Assembly: GCF_022867795.2 (NCBI RefSeq)
Contig: NZ_CP107006.1
Span: 1-64,000 of the forward strand
Length of the DNA stretch: 64,000 bases
Reading direction: 5' to 3'
DNA from: Chitinophaga horti
Lineage (GTDB): Bacteria; Bacteroidota; Bacteroidia; Chitinophagales; Chitinophagaceae
Made by a program: the position numbers and the translations under genes. Shown in pieces: positions 16,749 to 26,300 of this stretch. The notes under the pieces were generated by a model. It had not been told where the DNA came from and did no database searches. It worked only from the letters and a program-made list of their open reading frames with translations. Position 1 is the first letter of the stretch, and each line of letters starts with the position of its first letter.

Positions 16749-18254
16749 ATGAAGGCTCTTAAGATAGGTTTGTGTTTCTTCCTGCTGGTGGCAGCCAATG
16801 CCTGTAAGAAGGGCGGCGACAGCAAGCCTGACGGCGGCGGAGGGGGCGCACCTGCAACCGGTACCCGCACCCAGTTAACGCTGGATTCTATCTATCTCTA
16901 TGCCAAGGAAGTATATCTATGGTATGAGGCTCTTCCGTCTTACGCCGAGTTCGATCCCCGCAAATATGTAAACGAGAGCAGTGAACTGGCCAACCTGAGC
17001 CGCGAATTGTACGGCATTACACAACTGGCTGTAAATCCGCAGACTAACCGGTCTTACGAGTACAATGAATACGCCCCTGCCTATTCAAAATATTCTTACG
17101 TAACAAACCGCGACGGTAGCACCAACGGCCGCATGGCTACGGTAAGCCTGGAAGAAAGAGGAGAGGACTTCGGTTTTGAGCTGGCTGCTATCTTACAGAA
17201 TGACATACGTGTACTCTACGTAAACCCCGCTTCACCTGCGTTTCTTGCCGGAGTGGTACGTGGTGACAGGATTACTGCTATTAACAATACCAACGTAACT
17301 TCTTCCAGCCCGCTGCTCACCAGTGCTTTTAACGGCAACACGATGGTGCTCACCGTACAGAAGGCGGATGGCAGCTCCAAGACTTACAATTTGACAAAAG
17401 CGGTGTATACCAGCAGCCCTGTGCTGAAGTCAGCAGTGCTGACCGGCAACGTAGGTTACCTGGCCCTGGCACGCTTCTCGCGCCTTAGTAAAGCACGCGC
17501 CGGTCTGGACGCGGCGTTTGCGAGCTTTGCACAAAAGGGTGTTAAGAAACTCATCATCGACTTACGTTATAACGGCGGCGGCTACGTAAACACCGCCGAT
17601 TACCTGCTGAATCTTATTGCACCAAGGACGCTCAACAATAAAACGACTTACATAGAGTACTACAACGACCTGCTCCGCTCCGACAAAGCGCCAATCCTCA
17701 AGTACCAGCCGTTGTACAACGAAGACGGTAGCCTCAGGAAGCTGGATAACGGCCAGGTTGCTACCTACGCCAACGTATCGTTCTCCGTAGCCGATAATAC
17801 GATGAAGTTTGAAAAGGAAGGGCCGCTGGATGGCGTTACACACGTGTCGTTCATCGTTTCCCGCAACACGGCGTCTGCCAGCGAACTTACGATCAACGCT
17901 CTAAAACCTTACCTCACGGTTAAAACGGTAGGTTCCAAAACTTACGGCAAACCGGTTGGCTTCTTCGCGATCAACATCGACAAGTATGCCGTTTATATGT
18001 CCAGTTTCCTGATCCGCAACTCGGTAGGCTTCTCCGATTACTTTGATGGCATGACGCCGGATGTACCCGCACAGGACGATCCGCGGTATGACTTTGGCGA
18101 CCCGGCAGAAGATGGGGTGAAACAAGCGCTGGCCGTAACTACTAACGGTCGCTTGGCGCCCGCCGCACCGGTGGAAACGCGTTTTAGTCCACAAGTCAGT
18201 AAAGTGGAGAACGGGATGATCCAAACTTTTGAACGAAGTAAATTAAAAGACTAA
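16749..18254 (+). CDS. S41 family peptidase lipoprotein (CtpA-like, with PDZ)
   Basis: A 501-residue predicted lipoprotein of the C-terminal processing peptidase family. The start at 16749 gives a clean lipoprotein leader (MKALKIGLCFFLLVAANAC); a further ATG at 16725 is possible. A Gly/Pro linker follows, then an N-terminal helical part, a PDZ domain (about 150-240; VNPASPAFLAGVVRGDRI), and the S41 domain with LIIDLRYNGGGYV, the nucleophile Ser in SRNTASASELTINAL, and the general-base Lys probably in KTYGKPVG. It is likely attached to a membrane facing the periplasm, cleaving proteins at their C-terminus. It appears to be a single-gene unit. Confidence 0.9.
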   Translation: MKALKIGLCFFLLVAANACKKGGDSKPDGGGGGAPATGTRTQLTLDSIYLYAKEVYLWYEALPSYAEFDPRKYVNESSELANLSRELYGITQLAVNPQTNRSYEYNEYAPAYSKYSYVTNRDGSTNGRMATVSLEERGEDFGFELAAILQNDIRVLYVNPASPAFLAGVVRGDRITAINNTNVTSSSPLLTSAFNGNTMVLTVQKADGSSKTYNLTKAVYTSSPVLKSAVLTGNVGYLALARFSRLSKARAGLDAAFASFAQKGVKKLIIDLRYNGGGYVNTADYLLNLIAPRTLNNKTTYIEYYNDLLRSDKAPILKYQPLYNEDGSLRKLDNGQVATYANVSFSVADNTMKFEKEGPLDGVTHVSFIVSRNTASASELTINALKPYLTVKTVGSKTYGKPVGFFAINIDKYAVYMSSFLIRNSVGFSDYFDGMTPDVPAQDDPRYDFGDPAEDGVKQALAVTTNGRLAPAAPVETRFSPQVSKVENGMIQTFERSKLKD

Positions 18255-18265
18255 CTATAACGAGG

Positions 18266-18291
18266 GGCGGTGTATATACCGCCTTTTTTTT
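18266..18291 (+). terminator. Rho-independent terminator after the S41 peptidase
   Basis: Stem GGCGGT/ACCGCC around GTATAT, then eight T. Confidence 0.85.
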
Positions 18292-18443
18292 ATCAGTATA
18301 AACAAACACCTCGGCAGCCCTCTTTATCACGCAGCGAATCTGATAAAAAACGCACCGCACGCGATGCAAAACTCATTTTTATTTCGGCCGCAAATCACGT
18401 GTAAGACAAATCTCTAAGCCACCGCTTTATCATCCCATTAAAG

Positions 18444-18478
18444 AAAAACCTCCACAGCACCCGGCCATGGAGGTTTTC
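18444..18478 (-). terminator. Terminator after fabH (minus strand)
   Basis: Perfect stem AAAACCTCCA/TGGAGGTTTT with a 13-base loop, 20 bases beyond the fabH stop. Confidence 0.7.
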
Positions 18479-18499
18479 GAAATATTTCCCAATTGCGTA

Positions 18500-19498
18500 T
18501 TATTTGGAATCGTAAGCCCATTTAATGTAGCTGGCACCCCAGGTGAAACCGCCGCCAAATGCAGCCAGTACCAGGTTGTCGCCCTTCTTTAGTTGTTTCT
18601 CCCAATCCCACAGGCACAAAGGAATCGTACCGGCGGTGGTGTTGCCGTAACGGTGAATGTTGATCATCACCTTATCTTCCGGCACGTTGAGGTAAGCGGC
18701 AGTAGCGGAAATGATGCGCATGTTCGCCTGGTGAGGTACCAGCCATGCCACGTCTTCGCCTGTCAGCTGGTTGCGTTGCATAATGTCGGAGGCAGCGCCC
18801 GCCATGTTCGATACGGCATATTTAAATACCATTTTACCTTCCTGGTACACGAAGTGCTCGCGCGCCGCTACGGTATCGGCGGTAGCAGGTTTAACAGAAC
18901 CGCCGGCTTTCATGTGCAGGTACTCGCGGCCGTGGCCGTCGCTGCGCAGGATGCTGTCGATAACGCCCAGGCCTTCTTCGTTAGGCTCCAGCAGTACGCC
19001 GCCGGCGCCATCGCCAAATATGATGCAGGTAGTACGGTCTGTATAATCGATAATGGAGCTCATTTTATCGGCGCCAATTACCATTACTCTTTTATAACGG
19101 CCGCTCTCGATAAACTTAGAACCTGTTTCCAGTGCGTAGAGGAAGCCGGAACAGGCTGCGCTGATGTCGAACCCGAAAGCATTTTTAGCACCGATCTTGT
19201 CGGTTACCACGTTGGCTGTGCTGGGAAACACCATGTCTGGCGTTACAGTCGCTACAATCAGCAGGTCGATGTCCAGGGGCGTTATACCTCTCTTCTTACA
19301 AATCTCCATCGCTACCGGAACGCAAAGGTCAGATGTACCTTTTCCTTCCCCTTTCAGTATATGCCGCTCCTTAATGCCCGTCCTCGTCATGATCCACTCG
19401 TCAGTCGTATCAACCATTTTTTCGAGTTCCTGGTTCGTCAGTACGTAGTCCGGAACATATCCACCCACCGCTGTAATGGCGGCTGTAATTTTACTCAT
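18500..19498 (-). CDS. fabH: 3-oxoacyl-ACP synthase III (KAS III)
   Basis: Starts fatty acid synthesis by condensing an acyl-CoA with malonyl-ACP. The catalytic triad is visible: Cys116 ([13 protein letters not shown]), His256 ([11 protein letters not shown]) and Asn286 ([16 protein letters not shown]). At 332 residues it is full length. In Bacteroidota this enzyme often uses branched primers; that is family knowledge, not seen here. It stands alone, divergent from ruvA with 273 bases between. fabD is at 11.6 kb, so the fatty acid genes are scattered. Confidence 0.95.
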   Translation of the reverse strand: MSKITAAITAVGGYVPDYVLTNQELEKMVDTTDEWIMTRTGIKERHILKGEGKGTSDLCVPVAMEICKKRGITPLDIDLLIVATVTPDMVFPSTANVVTDKIGAKNAFGFDISAACSGFLYALETGSKFIESGRYKRVMVIGADKMSSIIDYTDRTTCIIFGDGAGGVLLEPNEEGLGVIDSILRSDGHGREYLHMKAGGSVKPATADTVAAREHFVYQEGKMVFKYAVSNMAGAASDIMQRNQLTGEDVAWLVPHQANMRIISATAAYLNVPEDKVMINIHRYGNTTAGTIPLCLWDWEKQLKKGDNLVLAAFGGGFTWGASYIKWAYDSK

Positions 19499-19678
19499 AT
19501 AGCTTATGATGTAGTTATTAAAATGGGCGTAAAAATACGATATAAACGAATATTTCCTACAAAACCCTAAAAAGGTTTATGCAGCAATGCTTCACTATAT
19601 TACATCCGTAAATATGCCTATTGTTTTGATTATTATCAACTAATACTATTTTTTAGCCAGCTTAAACTCATCTATAGG

Positions 19679-19700
19679 GCCGCCGTTGTGTCACTCCCTT
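19679..19700 (+). repeat. 22-base sequence shared with 52747-52768
   Basis: Begins GCCGCCGTTGTG and ends TCACTCCCTT. It is identical over 22 bases to a site in the gap before the contractile injection cluster. It lies between fabH and ruvA. Its role is unknown. Confidence 0.7.
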
Positions 19701-19735
19701 CAACAGCAACAAACCCACTGAACACCGTTTTTCCG

Positions 19736-19743
19736 TAAGTTTG
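19736..19743 (+). promoter_or_regulatory. Candidate -7 element (TAAGTTTG) before ruvA
   Basis: Perfect TAnnTTTG match 28 bases upstream of the ruvA start. No clear -33. Confidence 0.4.
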
Positions 19744-19771
19744 TTCTTTACCCAACGCCTCATCAACTTAT

Positions 19772-20362
19772 ATGATCGCTTACCTTTACGGAAAACTCAC
19801 CTATAAATCCCCTGCGCTCGTGCATCTCGACGTACAGGGTGTGGGTTACGAAGTCCTTATCAGTTTAAATACATATTCACACATTCAACAACTGGAAAGT
19901 TGTAAATTGCTTACCCATCTCAACATCAAGGAAGACGCACACACGCTGTACGGCTTCTTCGATGCAGCGGAACGCGATATTTTTCTCCAATTGATCAGCG
20001 TTTCGGGAATTGGCCCCAATACGGCCCGCATGATGTTATCGTCCCTGCAACCGGACGATGTGCGCCGCGCCATCCTGATGGATAATGAAAAAATGCTGGA
20101 AGGGGTTAAAGGAATCGGTGCTAAAACCGCCAAACGGGTGATCCTTGAATTGAAGGATAAGATGAAGAAACACAAGACAGAAGATATATTAAATATATCT
20201 GTAACGCCGGACAATACAATCCCTGAAGACGCGTTAAATGCCTTGGTCACGTTGGGGATAGCCCGAAATATGGCCGAGCAGGCGATCCGTAAAGTGTTGA
20301 AGCAAGAGCCGCAATTGAATGATCTGGAAGCACTTATCAAGAAATCCCTGAAAAGTTTATAA
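19772..20362 (+). CDS. ruvA: Holliday junction branch migration protein RuvA
   Basis: The DNA-binding subunit of the RuvAB branch-migration motor. Full length (196 residues): an OB-fold N-terminus (MIAYLYGKLTYKSPALVHLD), two helix-hairpin-helix motifs (LISVSGIGPNTARMML and LEGVKGIGAKTAKRVILEL), and a C-terminal RuvB-contacting domain (EDALNALVTLGIARNMAEQAI). sprA follows 35 bases later on the same strand, a known Bacteroidota neighbour pair. Confidence 0.96.
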   Translation: MIAYLYGKLTYKSPALVHLDVQGVGYEVLISLNTYSHIQQLESCKLLTHLNIKEDAHTLYGFFDAAERDIFLQLISVSGIGPNTARMMLSSLQPDDVRRAILMDNEKMLEGVKGIGAKTAKRVILELKDKMKKHKTEDILNISVTPDNTIPEDALNALVTLGIARNMAEQAIRKVLKQEPQLNDLEALIKKSLKSL

Positions 20363-20397
20363 ATTAGTTATCTGACCTCTATAAAACATTTTTTCGC

Positions 20398-23300
20398 TTG
20401 GCAAAAAACACATATTATGGTGCTTTTGCAGTAATTGGAGTTGTATCTTTTATCATCGTTGACACGGCCGCCAGGGACAATAGATCGAATTTTAATACCT
20501 ATGGGAAAGAACGGGGAGTGAATCTGACTTGGAATCCAGATACCACGGCAAAAGATCCTGTGCGCAAGGATACCCTGAAATATCCTATCCGCGACAGGCG
20601 TGGGACCAGTGTAACCGAACCTGTGAAAAATGCGATTGATCTTAAAGACCCATCCAACATTACCCGTACGGTAGAGTACGACCCAGTTACGAAGCAATAC
20701 ACCGTAAAAGAGAAGATAGGCAACCAGAATTACAGGCAACCCACTTATCTCTCGTTCGAAGAATACTACGCACTGCAGGCGAAGCAGAGCGAGGAAGATT
20801 ATTGGAAAAAACGTGCCAGTACACTGGGATCGCTGAACCAGCGCACCTCCGGCCCCAGTCTCAACAATGGCGGCAAACTGTTCGACCGTGTATTCGGTGG
20901 TACAAAAGTGGAAATTAAGCCCCAGGGTAGCCTCGGGCTCACGTTCGGTTACGAAGGACAAAATATCAAAAACCCGGTGTTGGTCGAACGTGCGCGTAAA
21001 AACGGCGGCTTCGCGTTCGATATGGATATCAACATGAACTTCACCGGTAAGATCGGCGATAAACTGAAAATCCTTACCAACTATAACACGCAAAGCACCT
21101 TCGATTTCGAGAACCAGATCAAACTGGAATATACCGGCTACGACGATGAGATCATTAAAAAGATAGAAGCCGGCAACGTAAGCTTTCCGCTTCGCAGCCA
21201 GCTCATCTCCGGTATTCAATCGCTGTTCGGTGTAAAAACACAGCTGCAGTTCGGCAAACTCATGATCACCAGCGTACTGTCCAACCAAAAGTCACAAAAA
21301 CAAACGATGACGCTGCGCGGCGGTACACAAACGAACGATTTCGCCATCCGTGCGGATGAGTATGAGGACAACCGACACTTCCTGTTATCACAGTTCTTCC
21401 GCGATACGTTCAACTACGCCATGGCTAACCTGCCGGTGATCCGCTCGCAGGCCAACATTAACCGCCTGGAGGTTTGGGTAACAAACAAAACCGGCGCCAC
21501 CACCAACACCCGCGACATCGTAGGTTTGATGGATCTTGGCGAATATGATCCGTATAACCCGAACATCACGCCGCTCACCAGTAACCGCCTGCCCGACCGT
21601 GGTACGAACGACCTGTATGGCCGGCTGGTAGCCGACGCTACTACGCGTAACTCCAGCCTCGTGGTAACGCGACTGCAAAACATGGGACTTACCGCGATAC
21701 AGGACTTCGAAAAAACATTCGCCCGCAAACTCGACTCTACGGAGTACACTTATAACAGGCAACTTGGTTTCATCTCTCTCAACATTCAGCTGAACCCCGA
21801 CGATGTACTCGCCGTAGCCTACCAGTACGCCTACAACGGTCGTACTTACCAGGTAGGTGAGTTCTCGCAGGATATTCCGCCGGACCAGAACGAGAGCGCC
21901 AACCAGCGTATCCTGTTCCTCAAAATGCTGAAAGCCACATCTGCCCGTCCCGCATTACCGATCTGGGACCTGATGATGAAAAACGTGTACAGCACAGGCG
22001 CTTACCAGGTAAACCGGGCTGACTTCGAAATGAACGTTTGGTACAAAGACCCCGGTTCAGAAAACCGTGCGCCCAGCGAAAAACGTTACCTGCCGGATGG
22101 CCAGGGTGTTTACGCAGGCGCTCCCATCATCACCGTACTTAATCTCGATCGCCTCAATAATCAGAACGACCCGCAACCGGATGGTGAGTTCGACTACGTA
22201 GAAGGGTACACGATCCGTTCAGAGAACGGCCGCGTCATGTTCCCCATGCTGGAACCTTTCGCGAGTGGTGTAAGGGTGGCGCTTGGCGGTAACGCTGCTT
22301 TGGAATCGCAATACGTTTACCAGCAATTGTACGACTCCATTAAAGTAGCCGCGCAACAGTTCCAGCAATTAAACCGGTATATTCTTCGTGGTTCCTATAA
22401 ATCAAGCAACAGTTCCGAAATACAACTGGGCGGTATGAACATACCTTCCAGCTCGGTGATCGTAACCGCTGGTGGACAGGTGCTGAGAGAGAATGTGGAT
22501 TACATTGTTTCGCTTGGCGTACTGAAAATCATTAATGCGGGTGTACTCGCATCTGGTGTGCCGATCAATGTATCTTTCGAAAACAACTCGCTGTTTGGCC
22601 AGCAGGTGCGCAACTATATGGGCACCCGCCTCGACTATATGGTGAATGATAAATTAACCATCGGTTCCACCATCGTGAGGATGAGCGAACGGCCTTACTA
22701 CCAGAAGGTAAACTACGGAGATGATCCGATCAAAAATACCGTGGTAGGTCTGGACGCGAACTATGCCTCTGAATGGAAGGGCCTCACCCGTGCGCTGGAC
22801 AAACTGCCGAATTACCAGACAACCGCCATGAGTAATGTGAATTTCTCCGGCGAGGTGGCGCGGTTGTTCCCCGGTCACAGTAAACTGATTAACGCAGCAG
22901 GTAGTAAAGAAGGGCAGACGTACATCGACGACTTTGAAGGTGCGCGTAACGGTTACGATCTTAAGTTCCCGGCTACCAGCTGGGCACTGGCTTCTACGCC
23001 AAACGGCGCAACCGATCAGAATGGCGCAATATTGTTCCCCGAAGCGAACTACAACGACTCCCTGGAATATGGCCGCAACCGTGCAAAACTGGCCTGGTAT
23101 ATTATTGAGCCTACTTTACAAATCCCCGGTTCACCTAACCTGCCGTCCAACATCAGTACGGACGATCAGAGTGATCCGCGGGTGCGCCTCATCTACCAGA
23201 AAGATGTATTCCCCAACCGTTCCACCGACTTCGGCCAAAGCCAGTTAAGCACGCTTGACCTGGCCTATTATCCTGAAGATCGCGGTCCGTACAACTACGA

Positions 23301-26300
23301 ACGTACACCCGCCCGTATTACCGCCGCCGGTAAATTGACCAACCCACGCCAACGTTGGGGTGGTATTATGCGTGCCATCGATAATACGGACTTTGAAACG
23401 GCGAACATCGAGTTCATCGAGTTCTGGGTGCAGGATCCGTTCATTAATAATCCAACCAGCACAGGTGGTGCGCTGTACTTTAACTTAGGTAACGTATCTG
23501 AAGATATCCTGAAAGACTCCCGCAAGTTTTTCGAAAACGGTTTGCCAAGTCCAACCGAAAGAAATAAACTGGATTCATCTGTTTGGGGCCGCATACCAGT
23601 GTACCAGCAGCAGATCACACAGGCTTTCGATAACGACCCGGCCATCCGCCAGTACCAGGACGTAGGTTATGATGGGTTGCGTTCAGAGGACGAGCGCAGC
23701 TTCCGCCAGAGCTACCTGAACGAGCTGGCCGCCAACTTTGGTACCGGTTCCGTTATTTACCAGCAGGCACTGGCCGATCCGTCCAACGACGATTACCATT
23801 ATTATCGTGGTTCCGATTACGATGCCGCAAACCTGAGCATCCTGCAACGTTACAAACGCGTGAACAACCCGGAGGGTAACTCCCCGGTTTCCGATGCCAG
23901 CTCGCAGTTTTCTTCGGCAGCTACCAACTATCCCGAATCAGAAGATCTGAACAGGGATAACACCATGAACGAAACGGAAGAGTACTTCCAGTATCGTGTG
24001 GAGTTAACACCGAACATGCAGGTGGGTAGCAACTTTGTGGTGGATAAATTTACGACGCCGGTAACCCTTCCGAACAAACAGACCATCAATGAAACCTGGT
24101 ACCAGTTTAAAGTGCCTATTACGGATTACAGTGCCAAGGTGGGCAGCATCCCCGACTTTAAGTCCATCCGCTTCATGCGTATGTTCATGACTAACTTCGA
24201 GGATTCGGTGGTATTACGTTTCGCGAAACTGGAACTGGTGCGTAACCAATGGCGCCGTTACCTGTATGAGCTGCAGCCCGGCGACCCGATCGCGATCGAC
24301 AATAGTACCAACTTCGTGGTGTCGGCCGTAAACATCGAGGAAAACGCCAAACGTACCCCGATCAATTATGTGGTGCCTCCGGGCATTCTGCGTCAAAACA
24401 CGCTGAGCACGAACAATACCAATATATTATTGAACGAACAGGCCCTGTCGTTACAGGTGTGTAACCTGAAAGACGGGGAAAGCCGAGCGCTTTACCGCAC
24501 ACAAACCGCCGACCTTCGCCAGTACAACCGCCTGCAAATGTTCATTCACGCCGAAGCAGTGAATGATCCTAACTCCCTGCAGGACGGTGATGTAAATGCG
24601 ATCGTACGTTTGGGCAGCGACTTCACCGAAAACTATTACGAATACCAGGTGCCGCTGAAAAAATCACCATGGGGCAGCTCCCGCGAGCTGGACGTTTGGC
24701 CAGAGGCGAATAACGTGGACCTGTTGCTTTCTTCGCTCAGCGCACTGAAGCAGAAACGTAACCTGGCCGGCGCTTCGCCGCTCATGCCTTACAGTGAAAC
24801 CGACGGCAACGGCCGTACGATTACAGTAGTAGGTAACCCGAGCCTGGGCGAGGTGCGTAACCTCATGATCGGTGTGGCTAACCCGACGAACGACGGTCTG
24901 GCAAAATGTACAGAGGTATGGTTTAACGAGATGCGCCTTACCGGCCTGGACGAGAAAGGTGGTTATGCAGCAGTTGGCCGCCTGGACATGCAGCTGGCCG
25001 ACCTGGGTACGTTCACAATGTCCGGCAGCATGCACACCGCCGGCTTTGGTGGGGTAGACCAGCGCGTGAACGATCGTTTCCGCGACAACTACACGCAATT
25101 CGACGTGGCCACTAACCTGGACCTTGGTAAACTCTTGCCTAAAAAGATCGGCTTGTCGATCCCGGTATACGCCGGTTACTCGCAGGCGGTAAGTACGCCG
25201 GAGTATGATCCGTACGACCTCGATATCAAACTGAAAGATAAATTAAGGCTGGCGCGCGACAGGACCGAAAAAGACTCCATCCGGCATGATGCGCAGGACT
25301 TTACTTCTATCAAGAGCCTCAACTTTACGAACGTTCGTAAACTGAACATGGGTAAGAGTAAATCGCGCCTGTGGGATATTGAGAACTTCGATATTAGCTA
25401 CTCCTTCTCGCAGACCGATCGTCATACACCATTGATTGAAAATGATGTGCTGACGAGACATCGCGGCGGCCTGGGCTACAACTTTGCCGGACAGGAGCAT
25501 TACATAGAGCCGTTTAAGAAGATGATCCGCGCGAAAACACCATGGCTCGCGCTCATCAAAGACATCAACTTTAACTACGTGCCTTCGATGCTCAGCTTCC
25601 GTGCAGATATTACCCGCCAGTTCGGTGCTACCCGCATGCGTAACATCGGCGGCGACGGTTACAAACTGCAGGAAACTTATGATAAGTACTTCACTTTCGA
25701 TCGTTATTATGGATTGAAGTGGAACCTGACCCGTAACATTTCTGTAGACTTCAACGCGGTTAACAATGCCCGTATCGATGAGCCGTTTGGTCGCATCAAC
25801 ACCAAAGAAAAGAAAGACTCCATCCGTAGTAACTTCTTCAAACTCGGTCGTACGACTAACTATTATCACAGTGCCACCGCTACCTATAACGTACCGCTGA
25901 ACAAAGTGCCTGCGCTGGACTGGACGAGCGCAGCGCTCACTTACGGTACCGATTACCGTTGGATCGGCGCATCCATCCTGGCGAAATACCTGGGTAACGC
26001 GATCGAGAACACGCAAATGCGCAGCGCGACCATCGAGCTGAAGTTCAGCGATCTGTATAACAAATCGAAGTACCTGCGTAAAGTGAATACGCCGATGATG
26101 CGTGTGAGCCAAAATCAACCGAAAGGCAACACGCCGGCTAACACCGCAGCCAATCAACCTAAAAAAGAAGATGCGGCCGAAATACCATTGGGGCTGCGTA
26201 TCCTGCTGAAACCGCTGCTGTCATTGAAGCGTATCGGTATTAACTATACAGAGAACAGTGGCACGCGCCTGCCGGGTTATATCGATAGTACGAAGGTGCT

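Noticed and set aside
18593..19570. 325-codon frame on the plus strand opposite fabH
   Set aside because: Shadow of fabH: no recognisable family, and the opposite strand has a complete catalytic triad.
20368..21288. 306-codon minus-strand frame opposite the start of sprA
   Set aside because: Shadow of a conserved SprA region; no domain or start context.
25243..26157. 304-codon minus-strand frame inside sprA
   Set aside because: Antisense of a well-conserved coding frame, with no protein-like motif of its own.
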